From Pseudomonas duriflava (GTDB lineage Bacteria > Pseudomonadota > Gammaproteobacteria > Pseudomonadales > Pseudomonadaceae), in assembly GCF_007830155.1 (NCBI RefSeq), contig NZ_VLKY01000011.1:151938-215937 (forward strand): a stretch of DNA of 64,000 bases. Reading direction: 5' to 3'. This document shows positions 45,631 through 55,022 of this stretch, piece by piece. The translations under genes were made by a program, and so were the position numbers. Numbering within the stretch: position 1 is the stretch's first letter; every line of letters starts with the position of its first letter. The notes beneath the pieces were generated by a model. It saw only the letters and a program-made list of their open reading frames with translations, did not search any database and was not told where the DNA came from.

Positions 45631-45855
45631 CTACAACTCTGCCAACCGGATGAGATAGCCATCGATTTCCTGAACAGGCATGCCAGTGTCATTGCACAGA
45701 TAGGTGCTTTTGACCACTTTTTCGTCAAGAATCATGGGCGTATTGGCAGCATTCCGCTCCTTTAGCTCACTTAGCGCCTTTTTTAATTCAAATACTGCTT
45801 TGTTATAGCTAACCAGCTTATGACCATACTGGCTCTGCATAATGAGAAAATGCAT
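45631..45855 (-). CDS. small hypothetical protein (74 aa)
   Basis: A charged, soluble 74-residue frame with AGGG 8 bases before the ATG. The first half is helical (VFELKKALSELKERNAAN). The second half contains STYLCNDTGMPVQEIDGYLIRL. No family is recognised. A hairpin with 8-bp arms (ACCCTTGC and GCAAGGGT, 45600-45622) follows its stop and may end the transcript. Confidence 0.45.
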   Translation of the reverse strand: MHFLIMQSQYGHKLVSYNKAVFELKKALSELKERNAANTPMILDEKVVKSTYLCNDTGMPVQEIDGYLIRLAEL

Positions 45856-46313
45856 GAGGTTTACCCTGTAGGTTGCTGACCTGATTAGTTATAGGTGAAA
45901 AAAAAGCGAATACAAAGGTCCAATAGTCGGCAAGCCAACCTTACCGATAACAGGCAGAACGGTGATGAAAGACTGCGCACCTTGATTGGCTGAAGCTACA
46001 GCGCCCCCTCAGTGAGCGATTAAGGATTGTAAGGGATTGGCAGATTATGCTTAGCTGAACAGGTGGTTCCGATAGTGGCGACAGCGTTTGAAGCTAGCGC
46101 CCTGAATTGTTAGTTAGCCTATTAAATTTGCGGTTTTTAAACGCTGTGGTGCAGGCGTAACGAGGGGGGGGGGGTTAGCGCATCTCGCTAGAGCCCTGCA
46201 ATAGCTCGCCACAGCGTATGGCCTGCCGTTCAGGTCCACTTGTCAGCGCTTAATCAGCCATACGGTTCAGGACATTAGACGCCTCCTACAAGAACAAGAC
46301 CGAGACGATACTC
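45856..46313. other. intergenic region with a G11 homopolymer
   Basis: No gene is recognised. It contains eleven consecutive G at 46164-46174, about 140 bases upstream of the acyl-CoA hydrolase start. The tract lies outside any gene, so length changes could affect only transcription or sequencing quality. Confidence 0.5.
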
Positions 46314-47429
46314 ATGAGCGATACGTATATTCAGGTTTCAGACATGCCGTTACGGTCGGGCGGAGCGATAGGACGAGTCACGCTCGACGCGCCAACCAGT
46401 CTCAATGCGTTGTCTTTTGGTATGGCGGTTCAACTGATGGAGCAGCTCCAGCGCTGGTCCAGTGATCCCCATATCGAAGCGGTGTGGCTGGAGGGCCGCG
46501 GCGAAAAGGCATTCTGTGCCGGTGGCGATATCGTGTCGCTGTACAAGGCCATGCGCGAAGGGCAGGCCGGCCCCGGAAAGATGACTGGGGACTACTTCAC
46601 CCTGGAATATCGACTCGACCATTTCATCCATCACTATCCCAAACCAGTAATCGTCTGGGGCGCAGGCTATGTCATGGGAGGCGGCCTTGGGCTCCTGGCC
46701 GGTGCTTCTCACCGGGTTGTGTGCGAAACCACACGGGTGGCCATGCCTGAGGTCAGCATTGGCCTGTATCCGGATGTTGGGGCGAGCTGGTTTCTCAACC
46801 GCATGCCGGGCCGCTGCGGGCTGTTCCTGGGCGTGACCGGGGCGCAACTTACTGCTTCTGATGGGGTGTTTGTAGGGCTGGCTGATCGCTGCATTACAGC
46901 TGACCGTCGTGAAAACGTATTGGCAGATCTTCAAGCCTTGCCCCATGCGATAAGCCATAGGTCAATTTCTCGGCTATTGCGTGAGCACGAGCAGGCGAGC
47001 AGGGGAGTAATGCCCGAGCCGAATGTCCAGCCTCTTTTCGACACGATTCAGGCAATGACTGATGTTGACGATGACCAGGCGTTGCTCATGGGGATCAAGG
47101 CATATACCGGCGATAATGCCTGGTTGAGCAAGGCTGCCAGGACGCTGGCTCAGGGCTCGCCCACGTCCGCCGCGATCACGCTGCGCCAGTTGCGGCGGAG
47201 CAAGCGGTGGTCGTTGGCGCAGGCGCTGCGCAGCGAGCTGGACCTGTCGGTTCGCTGTACTCAGCTTGGTGAGCTGGAAGAGGGCATCCGCGCCCTGCTG
47301 ATCGATAAGGATCGTCAGCCCAAGTGGCATCCCGATCCACTGGAGACTGATAACACTGCCTGGTTGGATGCCTTTTTCGAGCCGGCTTTCCCAGAAGAGG
47401 AGCATCCGCTTCGTGATCTAAAGGACTAG
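46314..47429 (+). CDS. 3-hydroxyisobutyryl-CoA hydrolase-like / enoyl-CoA hydratase family protein
   Basis: A 371-aa crotonase-fold enzyme of the long HIBCH (ECH_2) subgroup, which hydrolyses 3-hydroxyisobutyryl-CoA in valine breakdown. The oxyanion-hole segments are FCAGGDIVSLY and GYVMGGGLGL; the catalytic region is PEVSIGLYPDVGASWFLNRMPG. The ~100-residue C-terminal part is the HIBCH extension. It opens the acyl-CoA cluster and is followed after 4 bases by an AraC regulator. The valine role is consistent with, but not proven by, a neighbouring isoleucine-type cluster. Confidence 0.87.
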   Translation: MSDTYIQVSDMPLRSGGAIGRVTLDAPTSLNALSFGMAVQLMEQLQRWSSDPHIEAVWLEGRGEKAFCAGGDIVSLYKAMREGQAGPGKMTGDYFTLEYRLDHFIHHYPKPVIVWGAGYVMGGGLGLLAGASHRVVCETTRVAMPEVSIGLYPDVGASWFLNRMPGRCGLFLGVTGAQLTASDGVFVGLADRCITADRRENVLADLQALPHAISHRSISRLLREHEQASRGVMPEPNVQPLFDTIQAMTDVDDDQALLMGIKAYTGDNAWLSKAARTLAQGSPTSAAITLRQLRRSKRWSLAQALRSELDLSVRCTQLGELEEGIRALLIDKDRQPKWHPDPLETDNTAWLDAFFEPAFPEEEHPLRDLKD

Positions 47430-47433
47430 CAGG

Positions 47434-48471
47434 GTGCAGCCAAACCCATCGGTTCATAAAGGCACAATCTCTACACATCTGGTCCATGAGGCCCTGCAGG
47501 GTTTCTGCGAAGAGAACCTGACGCCAACTGAGCTGTTATCTGCCGTTGGCTTGCCTTCAGATATCCTGCAGGTAACCACCGGGCGCGTTCCGGTTCCCTT
47601 CTACGGCAAGCTCTGGCGTCGACTGGCTCGGCGTTATGACGATGAGTTCTTTGGGATGGACCCGCGCGGCATGCGCTCGGGCAGTTTCGAGTTCCTGTGT
47701 CGGGCAGGGATGTCACAGCCCACCGTAGGTGCTGCGCTGACCCATGGTCTGGCGTTTCTAAACCTCATGTTCGAGCGGCTGCAGGGCGAGTTGATGCCTA
47801 GCCGGAGTCTGGCTGAAATTATCTTACGCGAACCTCAGGGCCCACCTAACCGAGCTTTCGCCTATTTCACCTACTGGATGATCGTGCACGGGGTAGCCTG
47901 TTGGCTGGCCGGACGGCGTATACCACTCTTGGCGGTCGAGTTGCGCTGCGAAGAGCCAGCTTTCACGGCAGATTACCGCGTGATGTTCTCAGATAACCTG
48001 CGCTTCAATCAGAACCGGACACGTATCATTTTCGCAGCGTCCGCCCTGGATCTACCTGTCCGGCGCAGCGAGCCGGATCTTCAGCGCTTTCTGGCGGAAG
48101 CGCCGTGCAATATTCTGGAAAAGTATCGGGATTCGGACAGCCTCGCCAGCCGAATCAAAACACAATTGAGGCTAGTGCCGGGCGAGCACTGGCCGACCAG
48201 CGAAGTCCTTGTCCAAACCCTGTGCATGTCCCCTGCTACCTTGCGCCGCCGCTTGGCTGAGCGGGGTCAGTCCTACCAGGCGATCAAGGATGCGGTGCGT
48301 AAGGAGCGGGCCATCGACTGGCTGGCGGAACCGGCCATGAGCTATTCCGATATCGCCAGTCAATTGGGCTTTGCCGATATCAGCTCCTTTTATAAGGCCT
48401 TTCGTAAGTGGACCGGAACCAATCCCGGACATTACCGCAATCTGATTCTGGCGCAGACCGACTCTACCTGA
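47434..48471 (+). CDS. AraC-family transcriptional regulator (OruR/MmsR-like architecture)
   Basis: A 345-aa regulator with an N-terminal arabinose-binding-like domain (~20-210) and a C-terminal double HTH (~235-340: CMSPATLRRRLAERGQSYQA; MSYSDIASQLGFADISSFYKAF). It starts at a GTG with AAGGA 8 bases upstream. It is 4 bases from the HIBCH-like gene and 114 bases upstream of the acyl-CoA synthetase, so it most likely activates the downstream catabolic genes. The effector would be an acid or CoA-pathway intermediate; this is inference. Confidence 0.88.
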   Translation: MQPNPSVHKGTISTHLVHEALQGFCEENLTPTELLSAVGLPSDILQVTTGRVPVPFYGKLWRRLARRYDDEFFGMDPRGMRSGSFEFLCRAGMSQPTVGAALTHGLAFLNLMFERLQGELMPSRSLAEIILREPQGPPNRAFAYFTYWMIVHGVACWLAGRRIPLLAVELRCEEPAFTADYRVMFSDNLRFNQNRTRIIFAASALDLPVRRSEPDLQRFLAEAPCNILEKYRDSDSLASRIKTQLRLVPGEHWPTSEVLVQTLCMSPATLRRRLAERGQSYQAIKDAVRKERAIDWLAEPAMSYSDIASQLGFADISSFYKAFRKWTGTNPGHYRNLILAQTDST

Positions 48472-48562
48472 TTGTCCAAACCGCTCAGGCATATTGAAGG
48501 GTTTGACCATTGCAAGACCAGACCTACGAGATACAGTCAAAAGGTGCCCCTGACGTTCCAAT

Positions 48563-48570
48563 AAAAACAA
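48563..48570 (+). promoter_or_regulatory. candidate Crc/Hfq motif at the acyl-CoA synthetase gene
   Basis: AAAAACAA matches AAnAAnAA and ends 15 bases before the start codon, just upstream of the GAGGAA ribosome site. Catabolite repression of this operon would fit pseudomonad physiology. Confidence 0.35.
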
Positions 48571-48585
48571 CCCGAGGAACTCACC

Positions 48586-50253
48586 ATGCAGGCTATGCAG
48601 GACTATCAGACTGCCTATTCCCGCTTCGATTACGCCACCGTTGTCAGACCTCGACTCAGTGGAACGCTTGATTCTCTCAATGCCTGTGTCGAATGCTGTG
48701 ACCGTCATGCCTTGCCGGGACGTATCGCCCTGTTCTGGGAGGGACGCGACGGCAGCAGCGAGACCTGGACATTCACCGAGCTGCAACAGCGTTCGGCCCA
48801 GTTCGCCCATTTCCTGACCGCCCAGGGGATAGGCCCTGGAGACTGTGTAGCCGGGTTGATGCCTCGTACGCCCGAGCTGTTGATCACGATTCTGGGAGCC
48901 TGGCGGGCCGGTGCGGTCTATCAGCCGCTGTTCACAGCCTTTGGTCCCAAGGCCATCGAACATCGTCTGAACACGTCAGGTGCCAAGCTGGTGGTCACGG
49001 AAGGGGCGAATCGCGGCAAGCTGACCGACGTTGAGAATTGCCCGGCTATCGTCACGTTGGGAGGCCGACGCGGCCTGGGCATCGAGCGAGGGGACTTTAG
49101 TTTCTGGAGTGAGCTGGAAAAGCACTCGACTCATTTCGAGCCTGTCATGCGAAGGGGTGATGATCCATTTCTGCTCATGTTCACGTCCGGGACTACTGGG
49201 CCGGCCAAACCTTTGGCCGTGCCTCTCAAGGCTATCGCGGCCTTTATAGGCTATATGGAAGATGCGATTGACCTGCGCCCTGAAGACGCCTTTTGGAACG
49301 TAGCCGACCCGGGCTGGGCCTATGGCCTGTACTATGCTGTGACTGGCCCATTGGCACTGGGGCATCCTACGACGTTCTACGATGGCCCTTTCTCGGTAGA
49401 AAGCTCCTGCCGAATAATTCGCAAGTACGGCATCACCAATCTGGCCGGGTCGCCTACAGCCTATCGCATGCTAATTGCCGGTGGCGACAGCGTTATCGAA
49501 TGTTTGAAGGGGCGGCTACGGGCGGTCAGCAGTGCGGGCGAGCCGCTCAATCCTGAGGTCATCCGCTGGTTCGCCCAGAATCTTGAGGCCACCATCCATG
49601 ACCATTATGGCCAGACTGAGCTGGGCATGGTGCTGTGCAATCACCATGCACTGAAGCATCCGGTACGTGCCGGGTCCGCGGGCTTCGCAAGTCCCGGCCA
49701 CCGGGTAGTAGTGGTTGATGACAACGCTCGAGAGTTGCCTGTTGGGCAGCCGGGCATCCTGGCGGTGGACCTGAAGCAATCGCCCATGTGCTGGTTTGCA
49801 GGCTACCTGGATATGCCTACCAAGGCATTCGTCGATCATTACTACCTTAGTGGAGATACGGTCGAGCTCAACGCCGACGGTAGTATCAGTTTCGTAGGGC
49901 GCTCCGATGATGTCATCACGACTTCAGGCTACCGCGTCGGTCCCTTTGATGTAGAAAGCGCCCTGATCGAGCACCCGGCCGTTATTGAGGCGGCAGTGGT
50001 CGGCAAGCCGGACCCGGAGCGGACCGAGATTATCAAGGCGTTTGTAGTCGTTCACGCTAAATACCGCGAGACCCCTGACCTTGCTGATGTGCTGCGCCAA
50101 TACGTACGCAAGCGGTTGGCGGCCCATGCTTATCCTAGAGAAATCGAATTCGTGGCGGAGCTTCCCAAAACGCCCAGCGGCAAGGTCCAGCGCTTCATCC
50201 TGCGTAATCAGGAGATCGCTAAAGCCCAGGCCGCTCAGGTGTCCGCGGCGTAA
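48586..50253 (+). CDS. acyl-CoA synthetase (short/medium-chain, AMP-forming)
   Basis: A 555-aa ligase that activates a carboxylic acid with ATP and CoA. The ATP loop [36 protein letters not shown] and the C-terminal [10 protein letters not shown], with its catalytic lysine, are intact. The family places it with acetyl/propionyl/medium-chain (ACSM-like) synthetases. GAGGAA precedes the ATG. It heads the block synthetase-dehydrogenase-thiolase-acyl-CoA dehydrogenase-enoyl-CoA hydratase, the gene order I recall for the 2-methylbutyrate/isoleucine cluster of Pseudomonas putida. The substrate is probably 2-methylbutyrate or a similar short acid. Confidence 0.88.
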   Translation: MQAMQDYQTAYSRFDYATVVRPRLSGTLDSLNACVECCDRHALPGRIALFWEGRDGSSETWTFTELQQRSAQFAHFLTAQGIGPGDCVAGLMPRTPELLITILGAWRAGAVYQPLFTAFGPKAIEHRLNTSGAKLVVTEGANRGKLTDVENCPAIVTLGGRRGLGIERGDFSFWSELEKHSTHFEPVMRRGDDPFLLMFTSGTTGPAKPLAVPLKAIAAFIGYMEDAIDLRPEDAFWNVADPGWAYGLYYAVTGPLALGHPTTFYDGPFSVESSCRIIRKYGITNLAGSPTAYRMLIAGGDSVIECLKGRLRAVSSAGEPLNPEVIRWFAQNLEATIHDHYGQTELGMVLCNHHALKHPVRAGSAGFASPGHRVVVVDDNARELPVGQPGILAVDLKQSPMCWFAGYLDMPTKAFVDHYYLSGDTVELNADGSISFVGRSDDVITTSGYRVGPFDVESALIEHPAVIEAAVVGKPDPERTEIIKAFVVVHAKYRETPDLADVLRQYVRKRLAAHAYPREIEFVAELPKTPSGKVQRFILRNQEIAKAQAAQVSAA

Positions 50254-50263
50254 GGAGTGCACT

Positions 50264-51031
50264 ATGCAAATCGAAAACAAGGTCTTTTTGGTGACCGGAG
50301 CCGGTTCAGGGCTCGGCGCGGCAACGGCCTCGCTGCTGGTCAGCGCCGGTGCGCGCGTCATGCTGGTCGACATGCATGCACCAAGTATCGAGGCCAAAGT
50401 AGACGAACTTGGGCCACAGGCCCGTTGTGCTATTGCGGATGTTACCCAGGAGGCGGAGGCCCAATTAGCGGTTGCAGCCGCGTTGGACACGTTCGGTGCT
50501 CTTAACGGACTGGTCAATTGCGCCGGTGTGGTGGGTGGTGAAAAGGTGCTGGGACGTGGCGGAGTGCATGGGCTGGACAGCTTCAGCCGCATCGTAGGTA
50601 TCAACTTGATTGGCAGCTTCAACATGTTGCGGCTGGCTGCCGACGCGATGGCGCAGGGCGAACCGGATAGTGACGGCGAGCGCGGTGTCATCATCAACAC
50701 GGCTTCGATTGCCGCGTTCGACGGTCAGATCGGGCAAGTGGCCTATGCCGCCTCGAAAGGCGGCGTAGCCAGCATGACATTACCGGCTGCTCGAGAGCTG
50801 GCACGTTACGGCATCCGTGTGGTGACCATTGCTCCCGGAATCTTCGAAACCCCCATGATGGCAGGCATGAGCGATGAGGTACGCGCCTCCCTGGCCGCAG
50901 GCGTACCGTTCCCGCCGCGCCTTGGCCGGCCGGATGAATACGCTGCGCTGGTAAAGCACGTTATCGAAAACAGCATGCTCAATGGTGAGGTGATCCGTCT
51001 CGACGGCGCCCTGCGCATGGCCGCCAAGTAG
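50264..51031 (+). CDS. short-chain dehydrogenase, 3-hydroxy-2-methylbutyryl-CoA dehydrogenase type (HSD10-like)
   Basis: A 255-aa NAD-dependent SDR that oxidises 3-hydroxyacyl-CoA. The nucleotide site is [10 protein letters not shown]. The catalytic residues are Ser148, Tyr161 and Lys165 (YAASK). The C-terminal [14 protein letters not shown] and [12 protein letters not shown] match the HSD17B10 type. The open frame starts far upstream inside the synthetase gene, but the ATG at 50264 with AAGGAG is the real start. In the cluster it would make 2-methylacetoacetyl-CoA for the thiolase. Confidence 0.92.
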   Translation: MQIENKVFLVTGAGSGLGAATASLLVSAGARVMLVDMHAPSIEAKVDELGPQARCAIADVTQEAEAQLAVAAALDTFGALNGLVNCAGVVGGEKVLGRGGVHGLDSFSRIVGINLIGSFNMLRLAADAMAQGEPDSDGERGVIINTASIAAFDGQIGQVAYAASKGGVASMTLPAARELARYGIRVVTIAPGIFETPMMAGMSDEVRASLAAGVPFPPRLGRPDEYAALVKHVIENSMLNGEVIRLDGALRMAAK

Positions 51032-51045
51032 GAAGGGGAAACAGT

Positions 51046-52236
51046 ATGAACACTCAAGACCCTGTTGTTATCGTAGCCCTGGCCCGCACGCCCATGGGCG
51101 GTTTTCAAGGTGATCTGCAAAGCCTAAGCGCCACGCAGTTAGGAACCCAGGCCATTCAGGCTGTCATCGAGCGTAGCGGTGTGGCCGCAGATGCGGTTGA
51201 CGAGGTACTGATGGGCTGTGTTCTGCCGGCTGGGCTGGGGCAAGCGCCGGCGCGCCAGGCTGCCTTAGGCGCAGGGCTTGCGCAGCATACGGCGTGTACC
51301 ACGCTCAACAAAATGTGTGGCTCCGGTATGCAGACCGCGATTCTTGGGCATGACCGCTTGTTGGCTGGCAGTGTCCGTGCAGTAATAGCAGGGGGCATGG
51401 AAAGCATGTCCAACGCTCCCTACCTGCTGGATCGCGCGCGCTCCGGCTACCGCATGGGACATGGCCGCGTGCTGGATCATATGTTTTTTGACGGCCTGGA
51501 AGATGCGTATGACAGGGGGCGGCTGATGGGTACTTTTGCCGAGGATTGCGCGCAGCAGCATGACATCGGTCGTTTGGCGCAGGATGAGTATGCGGTGGCG
51601 TCGTTGACTCGTGCGCGCAAGGCCATCGAAGAGGGAGCTTTTGCCGCAGAAATCGTTCCGGTTAGCGTCATGTCTCGCAAGGAAACCCGCGTGATTCGTG
51701 ATGATGAGCAACCGCCTAAGGCACGGCTCGACAAGATTTCTGAACTCAAACCTGCGTTTCGTGAGAACGGTTCGGTTACGGCTGCCAACGCCAGTTCCAT
51801 CTCCGACGGTGCGGCGGCGCTTCTGCTGATGCGCCGTTCCGAGGCCGAACGGCAAGGATTTACGCCATTGGCTGTCATTCATGGTCATTCCGTATTTGCC
51901 GATGCGCCACATCTGTTTCCTACCGCCCCGATCGGCGCTGTTCAGAAACTGATGGCACGCACTGGCTGGTCGCTTGAAGACGTAGACCTGTTCGAGATTA
52001 ACGAAGCGTTTGCCGTAGTGGCCATGATCGCCATGCGCGAGTTGGGCTTGCCGCATGAAAAGGTCAATGTTCACGGAGGTGCCTGTGCGCTGGGGCATCC
52101 CATTGGGGCGTCCGGCGCACGCGTTCTGGTCACGCTTGTTTCGGCATTGCGACGTTATGGGCTGCGAAAGGGCGTAGCGGCTATCTGCATTGGCGGGGGC
52201 GAAGCGACTGCCATGGCAGTGGAATGTCTGTATTGA
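51046..52236 (+). CDS. acetyl-CoA acetyltransferase / thiolase
   Basis: A 396-aa thiolase II family enzyme. Acyl-carrying Cys91 is in NKMCGSGMQ. The GGACALGHPIGASGAR segment and the C-terminal ICIGGGEATA (second cysteine) complete the site. It would split 2-methylacetoacetyl-CoA to acetyl-CoA and propionyl-CoA. It starts 14 bases after the SDR, with GGAAGGGG upstream. The propionyl-CoA would go to the prpBCD genes in this window. Confidence 0.93.
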   Translation: MNTQDPVVIVALARTPMGGFQGDLQSLSATQLGTQAIQAVIERSGVAADAVDEVLMGCVLPAGLGQAPARQAALGAGLAQHTACTTLNKMCGSGMQTAILGHDRLLAGSVRAVIAGGMESMSNAPYLLDRARSGYRMGHGRVLDHMFFDGLEDAYDRGRLMGTFAEDCAQQHDIGRLAQDEYAVASLTRARKAIEEGAFAAEIVPVSVMSRKETRVIRDDEQPPKARLDKISELKPAFRENGSVTAANASSISDGAAALLLMRRSEAERQGFTPLAVIHGHSVFADAPHLFPTAPIGAVQKLMARTGWSLEDVDLFEINEAFAVVAMIAMRELGLPHEKVNVHGGACALGHPIGASGARVLVTLVSALRRYGLRKGVAAICIGGGEATAMAVECLY

Positions 52237-52251
52237 TCTGAGGAAGCCACC

Positions 52252-53385
52252 ATGCTGATTACAGAAGAACAACAAAGCATTGCCGAGATGGCCCGTCAAT
52301 TTGCCCAGGAGCGGCTACGCCCCTTTTCGGCGGAGTGGGATCGAGAGCATGCCTTTCCTCGCGAGGCGATACGAGAGATGGCCGAACTGGGATTCATGGG
52401 CATGCTGGTGCCTGATACCTGGGGTGGCTGTGATACAGGCTATATTGCTTATGCGCTGGCGCTTGAAGAGATTGCCGCCGGTGACGGTGCCTGCTCAACC
52501 ATCATGAGCGTGCACAATTCGGTCGGTTGTGTCCCGATTTATCGTTTCGGCACGGAAGAGCAGAAAACCCAATTTCTGATGCCATTGGCAACTGGAGAGA
52601 TGATCGGGGCCTTTGCTCTTACCGAGCCCCAGGCCGGCTCGGATGCCAGCGACCTGCGCACCAAGGCGCGGCGTGAGGGCGATGAGTATGTCATTAACGG
52701 TGCCAAGCAATTCATCACCTCGGGCAGCACGGCCGGAGTCGTAATCGTCTTTGCCATCACGGATCCATCGGCAGGCAAGCGTGGCATCAGCGCCTTTCTC
52801 GTCCCCACCTCAACGCCCGGCTATTCCGTCGTCAGGGTCGAGCACAAGCTGGGAATACACGCTTCTGATACCTGCCAGATCCAGTTGGACAATGTTCGCA
52901 TTCCGGCCTCCTACCGGTTAGGAGAAGAAGGGCAAGGCTACAAGATTGCCCTGGCAAATCTGGAGGGCGGGCGTATCGGAATTGCTGCCCAGGCAGTCGG
53001 TATGGCCCGGGCTGCGTTCGACTATGCACGGCATTACGCCCACGAGCGGCAAACCTTTGGGAAGCCTATCGTCAAGCATCAGGCCGTCGCGTTCCGGCTG
53101 GCCGATATGGCAACTGAAATCGTGGTGGCGCGGCAGATGGTATTGCATGCCGCGGCGTTGAAAGAAGCGGGTCGGCCGGCGCTGGTCGAGGCGTCCATGG
53201 CCAAGCTTTTCGCCTCGGAGATGGCTGAGCGGGTTTGCTCTGCAGCGTTACAGACATTGGGTGGCTATGGTTACCTGAATGACTATCCGCTCGAGCAAAT
53301 CTACCGGGACGTCCGTATCTGTCAGATTTACGAAGGCACCAGTGACATCCAGCGGCTCGTCATTGCCCGGAACCTTGGAGAATAA
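52252..53385 (+). CDS. acyl-CoA dehydrogenase (short/branched chain)
   Basis: A 377-aa FAD-dependent dehydrogenase introducing the alpha-beta double bond. FAD/substrate segments: [15 protein letters not shown] and [10 protein letters not shown]. The catalytic Glu361 is in [11 protein letters not shown], the position used by short-chain and branched-chain enzymes. It follows the thiolase by 15 bases. In an isoleucine pathway it would convert 2-methylbutyryl-CoA to tigloyl-CoA. Confidence 0.93.
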   Translation: MLITEEQQSIAEMARQFAQERLRPFSAEWDREHAFPREAIREMAELGFMGMLVPDTWGGCDTGYIAYALALEEIAAGDGACSTIMSVHNSVGCVPIYRFGTEEQKTQFLMPLATGEMIGAFALTEPQAGSDASDLRTKARREGDEYVINGAKQFITSGSTAGVVIVFAITDPSAGKRGISAFLVPTSTPGYSVVRVEHKLGIHASDTCQIQLDNVRIPASYRLGEEGQGYKIALANLEGGRIGIAAQAVGMARAAFDYARHYAHERQTFGKPIVKHQAVAFRLADMATEIVVARQMVLHAAALKEAGRPALVEASMAKLFASEMAERVCSAALQTLGGYGYLNDYPLEQIYRDVRICQIYEGTSDIQRLVIARNLGE

Positions 53386-53388
53386 TGC

Positions 53389-54162
53389 ATGACTTATGAA
53401 ACCTTGCTTGTTGAAGTCCAAGAGCGCGTGGCGCTGATCACTCTGAACCGTCCTCAGGCCCTCAATGCGCTCAACGCTCAGCTGATTAATGAACTCAACC
53501 AAGCACTGGATGAGCTGGAGCGTGACAAGGGCATCGGCTGTATTGTCCTGACCGGTTCCTCGAAAGCGTTTGCCGCCGGGGCGGACATCAAGGAAATGGC
53601 CGATCTGACCTTCCCGGATATCTACCTGGACGATTTTTTCGCTGCGGTGGATCGTGTTGCCAGCCGGCGCAAGCCCATGATCGCTGCCGTGGCCGGGTAT
53701 GCCTTGGGAGGCGGTTGCGAACTGGCGCTGCTATGCGATTTCATTTATGCGGCTGAGAATGCCAAGTTCGGGCTGCCGGAAATCAAGTTGGGCGTACTGC
53801 CCGGTATGGGCGGCACCCAGCGCTTGACCCGAGCATTGGGCAAGGCGAAGGCCATGGAAATGTGCCTTACCGGTCGAATGATGGAGGCGACTGAAGCTGA
53901 ACGGGCAGGGCTGGTGGCTCGAATCCTGCCAGTGGACAGTCTGCTGGATGAAACTTTGAAAGTTGCCCATGAGATCGCTGGCAGGTCGATGACCGCCACG
54001 CTTATGGCCAAGGAAAGCATCAATCGTGTCTTCGAAACCAGCCTGAGCGAAGGCGTGCGCTTTGAGCGCCGCCTGTTTCACTCTATTTTTGCCACCGCAG
54101 ATCAAAAGGAAGGGATGGCTGCTTTTGTCGAGAAGCGTGAAGCAGACTTCAAGCATCGCTGA
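53389..54162 (+). CDS. enoyl-CoA hydratase
   Basis: A 257-aa crotonase-family hydratase with both catalytic glutamates (Glu111 in GGGCELALL and Glu131 in FGLPEIKLG), plus the oxyanion segment AGADIKEM. It starts 3 bases after the acyl-CoA dehydrogenase and is the last gene of the operon. It would hydrate tigloyl-CoA to 3-hydroxy-2-methylbutyryl-CoA. Confidence 0.94.
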   Translation: MTYETLLVEVQERVALITLNRPQALNALNAQLINELNQALDELERDKGIGCIVLTGSSKAFAAGADIKEMADLTFPDIYLDDFFAAVDRVASRRKPMIAAVAGYALGGGCELALLCDFIYAAENAKFGLPEIKLGVLPGMGGTQRLTRALGKAKAMEMCLTGRMMEATEAERAGLVARILPVDSLLDETLKVAHEIAGRSMTATLMAKESINRVFETSLSEGVRFERRLFHSIFATADQKEGMAAFVEKREADFKHR

Positions 54163-54210
54163 GGTAAGGGTAGGAGCTGGGGCAGTTGAAAGGCTGACCC
54201 AGCTGTCGAT

Positions 54211-54750
54211 TCAGGGAAAGGTAGACAGACGCTGGCAGCTACTTTCGAATTTCTTGTCGCAAGCGCTTTGGTAAAGCCGCTTGGCCTGAAACGTATCCCT
54301 TGGCAGGCCATGCATGCCGTCCATGTAGAAATTACCTAGCATGTGCTGGGCCATTGGATTACCCCCAGCCGCAGACTGGTTCAGGTACTTGATCATGTCC
54401 GCTTCGTTGGCCATCGCCGGATCGGCCTGCCCCGAGTACAAAAATGCCAGGTTAACGGCCGCTTCAGGATGACCACGGTCGGCGGCCATCTTCCACCAGT
54501 ATTCGGCTTGCTTGAGGTCTTTCCTGGGTTTCCCCATGAAGTAGAAATTGGCCAGCTTGACCTGCGCCTCGATATCGCCACGCTCGGCCATCACCTTGGC
54601 GGTATTGAAATCCATGGGTGCCTGCGCTGTTGGGCTGGCGGCTTTAGAGGGTTGATCTGTAGCCGCTTCGGGAATCTCAGCGCCTTGCTGGACGCAACCA
54701 CTGAGGAGTAGGAGTCCAAACAACGAGCCAGCCAGTTTCTTAATGAACAT
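54211..54750 (-). CDS. Sel1-repeat lipoprotein
   Basis: A 179-aa protein starting at the ATG at 54750 (AAGGAG 5 bases upstream). A lipoprotein signal (FIKKLAGSLFGLLLLSGC) is followed by a low-complexity Ala/Pro/Thr linker and 3-4 Sel1-like helical repeats (e.g. AEYWWKMAADRGHPEAAVNL, YLNQSAAGGNPMAQHMLGNFY). Sel1 repeats mediate protein-protein contacts at the membrane. The partner is unknown. It is convergent with the enoyl-CoA hydratase, 48 bases apart, with a short shared inverted repeat (AGCTGGG ... CCCAGCT). Confidence 0.88.
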   Translation of the reverse strand: MFIKKLAGSLFGLLLLSGCVQQGAEIPEAATDQPSKAASPTAQAPMDFNTAKVMAERGDIEAQVKLANFYFMGKPRKDLKQAEYWWKMAADRGHPEAAVNLAFLYSGQADPAMANEADMIKYLNQSAAGGNPMAQHMLGNFYMDGMHGLPRDTFQAKRLYQSACDKKFESSCQRLSTFP

Positions 54751-54987
54751 TGATTCTCCTTGATAATGAGCGTCGGGCCTGATTTTTAGGCTTGGCCATA
54801 GCATAAAGATTCACTTCCTTAAGGCATAACATCTGTGCGTTGCTACCAAAAAGCTGGGGTTCTTAAACTCCGTCGCATACCCCTAGCCTTGCTTAAGCCA
54901 CTTATCAGCTTTCTAAAAAGTAGCCTTATAAAGCGTCTAGTAATGGAAAAAGTCCTAATTCAACGGTCTACCTGGAGGACCAAAAAT

Positions 54988-55014
54988 GCCTGAGGATCTT
55001 GTAAATCCTCAGGC
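54988..55014 (-). terminator. rho-independent terminator of the NRAMP-like gene
   Basis: Perfect 10-bp arms GCCTGAGGAT and ATCCTCAGGC around a 7-base loop, followed on the minus strand by ATTTTTGG, 9 bases beyond the stop. Confidence 0.85.
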
Positions 55015-55022
55015 GTAGTGGC

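Noticed and set aside
48172..48963. 263-codon minus-strand frame spanning the araC-type gene end and synthetase start
   Set aside because: It is antisense to two well-supported genes and has no recognisable domain.
50081..50263. Upstream extension of the SDR frame
   Set aside because: It lies inside the acyl-CoA synthetase gene. The ATG at 50264 has a good ribosome site and begins the SDR fold directly.
51265..52299. 344-codon open frame on the minus strand
   Set aside because: It lies wholly antisense to the thiolase gene, which has all catalytic motifs. The antisense product has no family features.
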